Source: JAOZTV01 sp965371805 (GTDB lineage: Bacteria > Acidobacteriota > Aminicenantia > UBA2199). Taken from it: 64,000 nt of DNA. The position numbers and the translations under genes were made by a program. Below are positions 35,343-42,981 of this stretch, one piece after another (within the stretch, counting starts at the first letter, position 1; every line of letters starts with the position of its first letter). The notes beneath the pieces were generated by a model. The model did no database searches. It worked only from the letters and a program-made list of their open reading frames with translations, and was not told the DNA's origin. Location of the stretch: assembly GCA_965371805.1 (NCBI GenBank), contig CBDUZW010000010.1, forward strand, positions 36,183-100,182, given 5' to 3'.

Positions 35343-35720
35343 TTTATTATCACTCCATTAAAGCTACAAAAACACACAAATTGAAATAAGAGTGCATGTA
35401 CGGAATGTATGTTGGCTTGTATATACACAAAAAATATTTGATATAGGTAAAATTTAATAAAATAATATACAAATGTACGTACACACTCACAAAAAATATT
35501 TTTATCAAATAACACTCTATCTGTAAATATATCAGATTTATTCGGCAAACTCGAAGGGTTGCATCAGGTGTATGACAAATATTCGACCTTTTATATTTGG
35601 ATCTTCCATCTGGTTTTGACCTAAATTTTTATTCAAAATTTATTTATAAAAAATATATAAATGTGAAAAATTTGATCGTTAATTTTGCAAGTAATTGTTG
35701 GAATGTTGGAAATTTTTAAT
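35343..35720. other. Intergenic region, no gene seen
   Basis: AT-rich with stops in all frames. Loose repeats of CACAAAAAATATTT occur at ~35425 and ~35490; nothing else is recognised. Confidence 0.5.
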
Positions 35721-35751
35721 TTTCCATATTTCAATAATTGTGGCATTTGGG
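35721..35751 (+). repeat. 31-bp direct repeat, copy 1
   Basis: TTTCCATATTTCAATAATTG begins the repeat, which matches 36281-36311 with two mismatches. The two copies flank the gene at 35766-36287. Confidence 0.6.
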
Positions 35752-35765
35752 TTTGTTATTTTAAT

Positions 35766-36287
35766 TTATTTATATTTCTCTAACTTCTTTATAGAATCAA
35801 TCATTGGTGATTTTGGTTTTGATTTAGATATGCCCTTAAAATGTTTATTTACCTCTGAAATACCGGATTCATCAGCAATGATTTTTTTCGTGATTTCGTA
35901 ATCTTTATAGAAAGCTGTTATCTCTGACTTTTTTTCTGAACCATCTTCAATATCCTGTATATCTTCAACACCCATCATGAAACTTGTAGCTTGAACGCCA
36001 ATATATTTATTTATGTAAAGGATGTTTGTGTCAGTATATTTGGCAATATCTAGAATCGCCATAGAAACCAGACCGTGTCGTCTCTCTTTGCTTAAATCAG
36101 TATCCTCAATTACTGCAGTGGCTACATCAGATGCCCTTTGTACAAGAACCATCAGTTTTTCATAAACCTCCAATCTTTTATCAAATATACGCTGTGAATA
36201 GGTTTCAATCCTATTTTTTTTTCTAAAATACTCAGTAAGCAATATACCTATTAAAACACCGATTAGCGCTATTAGAGCTTTTTCCAT
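35766..36287 (-). CDS. Membrane-anchored helical protein, hypothetical
   Basis: The 173-residue protein has one N-terminal membrane helix (ALIALIGVLIGILLTEYF) followed by a helical cytoplasmic region (RIFDKRLEVYEKLMVLVQRA), a form common in phage- and island-borne proteins of unknown function. It starts 11 bp after the stop of the DUF4145 gene, so the two form an operon. Its ends coincide with two 31-bp direct repeats. Confidence 0.5.
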   Translation of the reverse strand: MEKALIALIGVLIGILLTEYFRKKNRIETYSQRIFDKRLEVYEKLMVLVQRASDVATAVIEDTDLSKERRHGLVSMAILDIAKYTDTNILYINKYIGVQATSFMMGVEDIQDIEDGSEKKSEITAFYKDYEITKKIIADESGISEVNKHFKGISKSKPKSPMIDSIKKLEKYK

Positions 36288-36311
36288 ATTTCAATAATTA
36301 TGGCGTTTGGG
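36281..36311 (+). repeat. 31-bp direct repeat, copy 2
   Basis: Matches 35721-35751 (two mismatches). It includes the last codons of the DUF4145 gene and the first of the next. Confidence 0.6.
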
Positions 36312-36864
36312 GGTTGGGATTCGGGATTCTTGCAGGAAATTCATAAATGAATTTTAATAACATTTCTGAAAAGGCTATTAAATCTTCTGCGTCTTCTTTT
36401 TTCATAACTTCTATTTCATGAGTTGCTTCATTTCCTTTTTTTCTTATATGATCTACCCAAATTTTGCCATCTGGAGGAATATAGCCTTCATTTGAAAGAT
36501 ATTCAACATATTCAATAAATCGTTTTCCTTCATCTGCATTTTTGTTTACAGCAATGTTCATTAAAAGTTTTCTGCATGACAATACGGAAGATGTATATGC
36601 ATTTACAGACATGCATTTGCGAGCTTCATCGTAAAGTACGGTCACGTCATCGGGAGCATTACTTATAGGGTTCCCAACGATAAGACCAGGCACTTGTTCC
36701 TCTTTACCAAAGTAACTTGGCTTTTGACATTCTGGACATATTCGTATATTTCTTTGGTAATTGTGGGAAGAATAATATCCGTCGGAAGATGCGACTAAAT
36801 TATTACAATAACCACATTTATATTTTATTGACTCTAATTTACTTATACTTTTCCAGACCATCAA
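36298..36864 (-). CDS. Zinc-ribbon DUF4145 protein
   Basis: The 188-residue protein begins with a zinc ribbon (YKCGYCNNL and IRICPECQKPS) and continues with a DUF4145 helical domain: DDVTVLYDEARKCMSVNAYT, then SCRKLLMNIAVN and NEATHEIEVMKKEDAEDLIAF. The N(E/A)xxH motif is typical. The tail is Pro-rich. DUF4145 is seen in defence neighbourhoods; biochemical role unknown. Confidence 0.7.
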   Translation of the reverse strand: MMVWKSISKLESIKYKCGYCNNLVASSDGYYSSHNYQRNIRICPECQKPSYFGKEEQVPGLIVGNPISNAPDDVTVLYDEARKCMSVNAYTSSVLSCRKLLMNIAVNKNADEGKRFIEYVEYLSNEGYIPPDGKIWVDHIRKKGNEATHEIEVMKKEDAEDLIAFSEMLLKFIYEFPARIPNPNPQTP

Positions 36865-36917
36865 AATACTCCTTTATTCTACAGACTACCTCTATTATAC
36901 AGGATGGAAAATTAATA

Positions 36918-37030
36918 TCAAATTTTATATTTTTTCATTAATGTATCAAGATAAACTCTGGAAATATTTAATAATTTAGCTGCTTTTATTTTAGTGCCGT
37001 TGGCCTGCTTCAAGGCTTTGCAAAAATTTT
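36918..37030 (-). pseudogene. Fis-type HTH remnant of an NtrC-family activator
   Basis: A minus-strand frame of ~35 codons reads ALKQANGTKIKAAKLLNIS, then RVYLDTLMKKYKI-stop. This is the C-terminal Fis-like helix-turn-helix of sigma-54-dependent activators. The upstream part of the gene is absent and the frame stops within lox-like repeat B, which marks the break. Confidence 0.7.
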
Positions 37031-37064
37031 TGAGTTACACACAAGATATAGAGAGTTAATCTCA
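37031..37064 (+). repeat. 34-bp lox-like palindromic repeat, copy B
   Basis: Left arm TGAGTTACACACA, centre AGATATAG, right arm AGAGTTAATCTCA. The left arm is conserved; the right arm is degenerate. It lies at the junction between a truncated activator gene and the propeller unit. Confidence 0.6.
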
Positions 37065-37134
37065 AAAATTAGCATTGAAGTTCATTTTAGTTTATAATTC
37101 TATTTATTGGAGTTTTCTTGATTAGAGGTGTCCC

Positions 37135-38193
37135 ATTCTAAAGCGGATAATTGTATTAGTAATCTTGTTATTGCTTATTAAAGCATTTGCATTTTGTGAG
37201 AAACCGTTGGCAACATTTCCTGAAGTACTAAAGCCTACCCGATTGATTGTAACAGACAGTCATATATATATAGCTGAAGCTTATAAAGTCCATATTTATT
37301 CAGTACAGGATTTCAAACACCAAAAAAGCTTTGGAAAAAAAGGGGAAGGTCCAAAGGAATTCAATACTTCTTTTGGAGGAATTAGATTAGAATATTTCAA
37401 TGAAAAACTCTATATAGGGAGTTTTAGAAAAGAGTTAACCTATAATAAAAATGGAGATTTCCTTAATGAAAAAAAATGGAGCCGCATTATACGTAATTTG
37501 AAACCGATTAATGGAGGATATTTTAGTTACCACTTCCATTTTGAATTCAAAAAAAACAGAATGACTTATCAAATTGCTATTTTAGATAAAGATTTAAATG
37601 AAAAAAAAATTTTGCATAAAGAGATAAATACTACAAAAGTGGACACAAGCAGACCTGTACCCGCATTAAAGGGTAATGTATTTGCTACTTTAGATAATAA
37701 TTATATTATTTTACATGATGCAAGAAAGGATTTCTCTATAAAACTTTTTTCGCATCAAGGGGAGTTGATTAAGGATTTAAACATCGAATATCCAAAATTA
37801 AGAATAGAAAAAACTTACAAAAATTCTTATCGAAAACAATATCTAAAGCCGGATCGATCCACACAGTTTTCCGCTATGATGAGTCAAGTCCGCCAAAAAA
37901 GGAAAATCGTATTTCCAGAATATTTTCCACCGTTTCGAAATGTTGCTTCAGACAACAAGAAGATTTATGTTTTTAGAGATATTCCGGAATTTGAAAAATA
38001 CGAAGTATGGGTGCTTAGTTATAAAGGTGAAGTTCTAGATAAGCATAAAATGATAAAACAAAAATTGTATTCAATACATAATGGCACTTTCTATTTCCTA
38101 CAGGAAAGTGAGGAAACCGAAGAGTGGGAGCTTTTTTCAAATGTTTTATTCAATCAGAAATCAACCCACGAAATGGAAAAAACCGTGCGTTAA
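37135..38193 (+). CDS. Secreted 6-bladed beta-propeller protein (copy 2)
   Basis: The frame is open from 37126. ATT at 37135 would give a full signal peptide (LKRIIVLVILLLLIKAFAF) with AGAGGTG five bases upstream; the first standard start is TTG at 37165, which leaves only half of it. The protein carries KSFGKKGEGPKEFNTS, RKIVFPEYFPPFR and the final ETEEWELFSN shared with the copies at 28761 and 43878. It is the only gene between repeats B and C. Probably periplasmic; partner unknown. Confidence 0.65.
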   Translation: MLKRIIVLVILLLLIKAFAFCEKPLATFPEVLKPTRLIVTDSHIYIAEAYKVHIYSVQDFKHQKSFGKKGEGPKEFNTSFGGIRLEYFNEKLYIGSFRKELTYNKNGDFLNEKKWSRIIRNLKPINGGYFSYHFHFEFKKNRMTYQIAILDKDLNEKKILHKEINTTKVDTSRPVPALKGNVFATLDNNYIILHDARKDFSIKLFSHQGELIKDLNIEYPKLRIEKTYKNSYRKQYLKPDRSTQFSAMMSQVRQKRKIVFPEYFPPFRNVASDNKKIYVFRDIPEFEKYEVWVLSYKGEVLDKHKMIKQKLYSIHNGTFYFLQESEETEEWELFSNVLFNQKSTHEMEKTVR

Positions 38194-38204
38194 GTATTTT
38201 AGTC

Positions 38205-38238
38205 TGAGTTACACACAAACTATATTGAGTTGAATTCA
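38205..38238 (+). repeat. 34-bp lox-like palindromic repeat, copy C
   Basis: Left arm TGAGTTACACACA, centre AACTATAT, right arm TGAGTTGAATTCA (9 of 13 symmetrical). It begins 12 bp after the propeller stop codon. Confidence 0.65.
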
Positions 38239-38277
38239 TGGATTTGAAAGTTTTTCTATTTTATGTTCAAATCATAA

Positions 38278-38763
38278 ATGATAAAAACCACCGAAAATAA
38301 TAAAAAAGAAAGTAAAATTTGGAATAATAAATTTTGGATTCTTTTGGGTACATATCTAATTGCATTTGTTGATGTGGGTGTGACCTTCCCACTTCCAATT
38401 GGATTTGCTTTTTTAGAAATAAAAAATTTTGATATATCGTCTATTGGATTTACGCTTTGGGTTATTAGTATCATTGGAGTATTAATAATACAAATTAATT
38501 ATCGTAAAAAAGAATTAGAATTTATAATCTTCCAGATAGGAATAGTCTGTCTTATGTATCTATCTTGGATATTTTTAACAATTTATGGGGTTCATAAAAT
38601 GCAAGGAGATAAAGATTTTTGGAGTAGCTTTTTGATGTATCTAGCATTTTCACTTTTTTTTCAAATAGCTTCTTTGGTTATCTTTTGTAAATTACTTGAG
38701 AAAATTTATTTATTACGCTTCAAAAAATTACCATCTCCAGAAGCTTCAAAAGTAGAGAAGTAA
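38278..38763 (+). CDS. Four-helix membrane protein, hypothetical
   Basis: The 161-residue protein has four hydrophobic segments (around residues 18-45, 55-75, 83-105 and 118-140) and basic termini. There is no recognised family. It is the single gene between lox-like repeats C and D, with its stop 18 bp before D. No ribosome binding site is evident at ATG 38278. Confidence 0.5.
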   Translation: MIKTTENNKKESKIWNNKFWILLGTYLIAFVDVGVTFPLPIGFAFLEIKNFDISSIGFTLWVISIIGVLIIQINYRKKELEFIIFQIGIVCLMYLSWIFLTIYGVHKMQGDKDFWSSFLMYLAFSLFFQIASLVIFCKLLEKIYLLRFKKLPSPEASKVEK

Positions 38764-38781
38764 ATTCATTCGTTATTGTTT

Positions 38782-38815
38782 TGAGTTACACACAACATAT
38801 AATGAGTGTAACTCG
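38782..38815 (+). repeat. 34-bp lox-like palindromic repeat, copy D
   Basis: Left arm TGAGTTACACACA, centre ACATATAA, right arm TGAGTGTAACTCG (11 of 13 symmetrical). It is followed at once by a small CTCGC/GCGAG hairpin. It lies 170 bp upstream of the RhuM-Fic/recombinase operon. Confidence 0.65.
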
Positions 38816-38983
38816 CACAGCGAGTCTGATAAGACCGTCAGTATTGAGCCTTGAGTGTTTTTTTATATTTTTAATTCAACATATTGTATGGTACACTATA
38901 ACTTAATTTAACTTAACGTATGTTTTTAAGTAAAATTAGTTTTAATGAATTTAGTTTTAAAGTTAGATAAAGTAGAGGAAAAA

Positions 38984-40024
38984 ATGAAAAATAATATTGA
39001 AATTTATAAAAGTAAAGACGGACAAACACAGGTTGATGTTAATTTTGATAAAGAAACTGTTTGGCTTAATCAAAAACAAATGGGTGAGCTTTTTAGTAAG
39101 AATGTACGTACTGTTTCAGAACATATCAACAATGTTTTTTCTGAAGGTGAACTTGATAAAAATTCAACTATCCGGAATTTCCGGACAGTTCAAAATGAAG
39201 GTAATAGGCAAGTGGAAAGGCAAATAGAGTTTTACAATCTTGATGTGATCATTTCGGTCGGTTATAGAGTTAAATCTAAACAAGGTACACAGTTCCGGCA
39301 ATGGGCTACTAAAAGATTAAATGACTTCTTAGTTAAAGGATATGCTATAAATGAAAAACGACTTGCTCAGAAGCAACAAGAAGTAGAGTATTTAAAAACA
39401 GGGATTAGAATAATTGGAAGAACGATTGAAAGCAAATTGGATGAAGCACTACTCAAAGATCCGGAAAATGATTTTTTATTGTATTTTTCAAAAGGTCTTC
39501 AACTTTTAGATGATTATGATCACGAGGCATTAGATAAAACCGGCTTAACTAAAAAAGAAACTGTTTATCCAGACTTTAAAGATTATATGGGTGTTATTAA
39601 TGAAATGTATTCTGATTTTGATTCTCAGGTATTTGCAAAACCTAAAGATGAAAGTTTTTTAAGCTCTATTAATCAAATAAGACAGAGTTTTGATGGAGTA
39701 GAGCTTTATCCTTCAATGGAAGAAAAAGCTGCAAACTTATTGTATTTTATTGTAAAAAATCACTCTTTTGTGGATGGTAATAAGAGGATTGGAGCTGCAT
39801 GTTTTTTATATTTTCTGCAAAAAAATAATATGTTGTTTGTAAACGATCAACCAATTATTAGTAATGAAGCTCTTGCTTCTTTAACGCTCTTTATTGCAAT
39901 AAGCAAAGCTGATGAAGTAGCAATGGTAAAGCAGTTAATAATTAGTCTAATTAAACCTTCAGTGAGGGAGTCGGCACAGCTCACTGGCACAGTTGGTATG
40001 AAAATAAAGGAGAAAAACTCATGA
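38984..40024 (+). CDS. RhuM-like protein with C-terminal Fic/Doc domain
   Basis: The product is ~346 residues from ATG 38984 (AGAGGAAAAA ribosome binding site; an upstream in-frame ATG at 38945 lacks one). The N-terminal ~140 residues match the RhuM/virulence-protein domain (TVWLNQKQMGELF, VRTVSEHINNVF, FYNLDVIISVGYRVKS). The C-terminal part is Fic/Doc with the motif HSFVDGNKRIGAACF near residue 260, which retains catalytic His, Asp, Asn, Lys and Arg. Fic enzymes AMPylate or phosphorylate target proteins. It overlaps the recombinase start by 4 bp. Confidence 0.8.
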   Translation: MKNNIEIYKSKDGQTQVDVNFDKETVWLNQKQMGELFSKNVRTVSEHINNVFSEGELDKNSTIRNFRTVQNEGNRQVERQIEFYNLDVIISVGYRVKSKQGTQFRQWATKRLNDFLVKGYAINEKRLAQKQQEVEYLKTGIRIIGRTIESKLDEALLKDPENDFLLYFSKGLQLLDDYDHEALDKTGLTKKETVYPDFKDYMGVINEMYSDFDSQVFAKPKDESFLSSINQIRQSFDGVELYPSMEEKAANLLYFIVKNHSFVDGNKRIGAACFLYFLQKNNMLFVNDQPIISNEALASLTLFIAISKADEVAMVKQLIISLIKPSVRESAQLTGTVGMKIKEKNS

Positions 40025-40563
40025 AATATGTTCAGCCAATCAGGGATCTGGAACAGATCAAAAAAATTAAGGCGATATTAAAGGCGCACAGTGTGCGCAA
40101 TTATTTTTTATTTGTTATGGGGCTGAATACAGGCCTTAGAATAGGGGATATGCTCAAACTGAAGGTCAAAGATGTCCGGAACAAAACTCATATAGATATA
40201 GTAGAAGAAAAGACCGGCAAAGTCAAAAAATTTAAGCTCAATCCAAATATTCAAAATGAGATCCGGGAATATGTTTTTATATTAGAAGACGAAGCCTTTT
40301 TGTTCCCTTCAAGAGAAGGGGTGAAGCCTCTTTCGAGGTTTATGGCTTATAAAATAATAAAAGATGCCGGCAATAAAATTGGATTAAAAGAGATCGGGAC
40401 TCATACGCTCCGGAAGACATTTGGATATCATTTTTATCAAAAGAATAAGGATGTTGCTCTATTGCAGAATATATTTAATCACTCAGCGCCGTCGATCACG
40501 CTCAGGTACATCGGGATCAACCAGGACATCATGGATAATGCGCTGGATGATTTTAGTTTGTAG
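40021..40563 (+). CDS. SAM-less tyrosine recombinase (copy 1)
   Basis: At 180 residues this is only a catalytic domain, without the usual N-terminal core-binding domain. Catalytic residues are visible: Arg in GLNTGLRIGDML, Lys in EEKTGKVKKF, HTLRKTFGYHF (His-x-x-Arg), the second His in FNHSAPSITLRY and the nucleophile Tyr in LRYIGINQD. Small integrases of this form occur in Firmicutes plasmids and islands. It is translationally coupled to RhuM-Fic and lies next to the lox-like repeats, its possible substrates. Confidence 0.85.
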   Translation: MKYVQPIRDLEQIKKIKAILKAHSVRNYFLFVMGLNTGLRIGDMLKLKVKDVRNKTHIDIVEEKTGKVKKFKLNPNIQNEIREYVFILEDEAFLFPSREGVKPLSRFMAYKIIKDAGNKIGLKEIGTHTLRKTFGYHFYQKNKDVALLQNIFNHSAPSITLRYIGINQDIMDNALDDFSL

Positions 40564-40610
40564 ATAAATACCATTTCTAAATATATTTAAAGCACCCCTA
40601 TATTGTGGCA

Positions 40611-40639
40611 TTGTATTTTACAATAATACTTGTTATAGT
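40611..40639 (+). promoter_or_regulatory. Sigma-70-type promoter of AraC-like gene
   Basis: TTGTAT (40611-40616), 17-bp spacer, TATAGT (40634-40639) with an extended TGT upstream of the -10. A similar TGTTATAGT lies before the recombinase gene at 45770. Confidence 0.5.
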
Positions 40640-40681
40640 TTATCCTTCTAAAAATTATAAATTTAATGTAGCAGGTAAAAA

Positions 40682-41032
40682 ATGTGTGTTAGAGAAGATA
40701 CAATTAATACTACTATTGAGAAGATTATAGATAAAACTCCAACAAAAGACTTAAAAATACTGACTGTAAAAAAAATATCAGAAGAAATAGGAAAAAATGA
40801 TATTGCAGTAAGAAAAGCATACAAGAGAAAAAGAGGTTTTCATTTAAGTAAATTAATATTTTATAAAAAAATGCAAAAAGGTTACACATTATTAAAGGAT
40901 AATCCAGAATTAACTATAAATAAAATTTCAAATATTGTTGGTTATGTAAAACCGGAAACCTTTAGAAGTATGGTTAAAAAAAATTTTGAAAAAAAACCAT
41001 CTGAAATAAAAATCAGGCAAAAACAATCATAA
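40682..41032 (+). CDS. AraC-type HTH regulator, small
   Basis: The 116-residue protein has only the DNA-binding part of AraC/XylS proteins: KKISEEIGKNDIAVRKAYKR (first HTH), FHLSKLIFYKKMQKGYTLLK, and NKISNIVGYVKPETFRSMVK (second HTH), ending KKPSEIK. No effector domain is present. It lies 160 bp upstream of the secreted peptide gene and may control the 41192-45476 operon; that is inference from position. Confidence 0.7.
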   Translation: MCVREDTINTTIEKIIDKTPTKDLKILTVKKISEEIGKNDIAVRKAYKRKRGFHLSKLIFYKKMQKGYTLLKDNPELTINKISNIVGYVKPETFRSMVKKNFEKKPSEIKIRQKQS

Positions 41033-41191
41033 ATGTCACATTTTGGGGTGTTGCGCCCATTAAAAATTTTTGTTAGCATGTTAATGAATAAAAAGCTACA
41101 ATAATATTAAATCTTTGTGTCTTTTGTTAATGTTTTCAATATTAGTAGCTTTGTTATTTATGTTTTAAAAATAAAAAAAAGGAGATTTACA

Positions 41192-41503
41192 ATGTTAAAA
41201 AAAATTGTTATCATGTTTATTATTGTGTTATTCATTTCAGTTTCTGTATTTGCAACTGTTCCAGTGAATTCAGATAATGTAAAAAAAGAGACTCAATTTT
41301 CAAAAAAATCAGTCACTTTAAGTGATCAAGAATTAGAAAACTTAAATGGGCAAGGTTGGTTCACTTGTACAGTGGCTACGGTTACGTGGACATCACTAGT
41401 AATGGCTTCACCAGCAGGATTCGCTGCTGCTCCTGCTGGTTATACTGTGGCTTTATCAATGGCACTAAAGGCTATGTACGATGAGTGTAATATTCTAAGA
41501 TAG
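41192..41503 (+). CDS. Secreted peptide precursor with Sec signal and GG-like leader
   Basis: The 103-residue precursor starts with a strong signal peptide (LKKIVIMFIIVLFISVSVFA, residues 2-21), then a polar spacer, then SVTLSDQELENLNGQG (residues 40-55), which mimics the LSxxELxxIxGG leader cut by C39 peptidases except that the site is GQG. The core (residues 56-103) begins WFTCTVATVTW, is rich in Ala, Gly and Val, and has Cys59 and Cys99. GGAGA precedes the ATG. It heads an operon with ABC-2 transport, propeller and C39 peptidase genes. Bacteriocin-like or signalling peptide; activity unproven. Confidence 0.7.
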   Translation: MLKKIVIMFIIVLFISVSVFATVPVNSDNVKKETQFSKKSVTLSDQELENLNGQGWFTCTVATVTWTSLVMASPAGFAAAPAGYTVALSMALKAMYDECNILR

Positions 41504-41522
41504 AAAATTAAAAGATAGACAG

Positions 41523-41557
41523 ACCACAATTCATTTTTATTTAAAATGAATTGTGGT
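41523..41557 (+). terminator. Hairpin (attenuator/partial terminator) after peptide gene
   Basis: ACCACAATTCATTTT (41523-41537) pairs perfectly with AAAATGAATTGTGGT (41543-41557) around a 5-nt loop. No full T run follows, so it may stabilise the peptide mRNA or partly terminate, giving more peptide than transporter. Confidence 0.65.
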
Positions 41558-41572
41558 ACAATCTTATTAATT

Positions 41573-42298
41573 ATGAGACGCTTCAATATTTTTAAAATGT
41601 TTTTTTTGAATGATATGATATTACTAAAGCGAATTTTATTTTTATCTATTTTACTTACAGGTATTATGATTATTGCATTTTATTATACTTTTTCTAAAAT
41701 AAACTTTTATATGATGACTTTTGCGATTGTTAATATGCTTATCGTTACTTTGACATTATCGTTTTTTTTTCTTATAAAAAATGAAAGGGAAAAGGCATCT
41801 ATGGTTAAGGTTTATAAAATATTACCAATAAGTGCTGATGATATTTATCTCACATTTTTTGTAACGCCAATGTTATTATTCTTTACGATGAACATACCAT
41901 TGTTATTATTGTCTTTTATTTATAAAAATACTATTATTAAATATTTAGAAAATACAAATATATCCTTATACTATTTGATGTTTTTTATACATATTCTATT
42001 ACCTTTGATTATAGTTTTTATTATTACTATATTAATAAATGGTATAATATTTTTAAATCAAAGATTTCGTGAAATTATTAAATATATGTATATGTTAATT
42101 CTTTTTATACTAGTTTTTGGAAATAAATTAAAAATACATTTTATTGATGCTCCAAATATAAATATTGAAAGGTGGTTATTTGAAGGGAATTCATTTTATC
42201 ATTTTTATATTATTGGTTTTCTGATTATATTATTAATTTATTATATGTTTTTTATTGGTTTCAAAAAATATAGAATACAGATTTATAAAGATATATAA
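41573..42298 (+). CDS. ABC-2-like membrane permease 1
   Basis: A ~241-residue, six-helix membrane protein (from ATG 41573; the in-frame ATG at 41546 lies inside the hairpin). RRFNIFKMFFLNDMILLKRI at the start and KVYKILPISADDIYLTFF in the first cytoplasmic loop resemble ABC-2 permeases of bacterial peptide or self-protection exporters. It is followed within 5 bp by a second permease and then the ATPase. It probably forms a heterodimeric channel. Confidence 0.6.
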   Translation: MRRFNIFKMFFLNDMILLKRILFLSILLTGIMIIAFYYTFSKINFYMMTFAIVNMLIVTLTLSFFFLIKNEREKASMVKVYKILPISADDIYLTFFVTPMLLFFTMNIPLLLLSFIYKNTIIKYLENTNISLYYLMFFIHILLPLIIVFIITILINGIIFLNQRFREIIKYMYMLILFILVFGNKLKIHFIDAPNINIERWLFEGNSFYHFYIIGFLIILLIYYMFFIGFKKYRIQIYKDI

Positions 42299-42303
42299 CT
42301 ACT

Positions 42304-42981
42304 ATGAAAATTAAAACAAGTTTAAGCAAAATCTTAATTTTAATACAAATTGAGTTGTTAAATAATAGTAGAGTGATAATAAATTCCATAGTATTTTTTA
42401 TTATGGCAAATGTTTTATTGTATTTTATTTCTGAGAAAATTAATTTTATTTTTAATTCCGAAAATTATCTTTTAATTTGTAGTTTTATGAACTTAGTATT
42501 TACAAATAATATAATGAACGTTATGATGAAATGGAGGACAATTGATTTTTTTTATAAAAGGTTAAAAACCCTTCCGATTAAAAGCGATTATATGTATTTT
42601 TCTCTTTTACTGTTATTATATTTGTATATTTTCATTATGTCTATTTTAACAATTTTAATCTTTTCAATTGTTATTAATTTTTCAGAAATTTTTGATTTTA
42701 TTTATAATTTCATTAGGATTCAAATAGTTTTTGTAATACTAATTAGTACTATTTTTGTAATAAAAATAAACAGACTCTTCTTTATTATGACAATTATTAT
42801 AGCTTTACTCTTAATTACATTCATTTGGTATTATGAGCAACTATCCCTGAAAAATATAATTCAATTAATGCTTATTATCAAGGGATATAAGTATTCTTTG
42901 TTTTTTAGTATTATAGCAAATTTGTTTATTGTCTTTATGGGGAAACAAATTTATAAAAAAAAACAGTTTAGAGAGGTATAG
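42304..42981 (+). CDS. ABC-2-like membrane permease 2
   Basis: The 225-residue, ~six-helix membrane protein begins with a cytoplasmic basic segment (KIKTSLSKILILIQIELLNN) and contains RLKTLPIKSDYMYFSLLLLL, similar in layout to permease 1 (KILPISADDIY), so the two are paralogues. The stop codon is adjacent to the ATG of the ATPase gene. No family name is recognised beyond the ABC-2 style. Confidence 0.6.
   Translation: MKIKTSLSKILILIQIELLNNSRVIINSIVFFIMANVLLYFISEKINFIFNSENYLLICSFMNLVFTNNIMNVMMKWRTIDFFYKRLKTLPIKSDYMYFSLLLLLYLYIFIMSILTILIFSIVINFSEIFDFIYNFIRIQIVFVILISTIFVIKINRLFFIMTIIIALLLITFIWYYEQLSLKNIIQLMLIIKGYKYSLFFSIIANLFIVFMGKQIYKKKQFREV

Noticed and set aside
37031..38815. 34-bp repeats as integron attC sites
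   Set aside because: Sites begin GTTAC and end GTAAC in the reverse order of attC R'' and R' boxes, are shorter than attC, and the recombinases lack the IntI-specific region. A lox/dif-like layout fits better.
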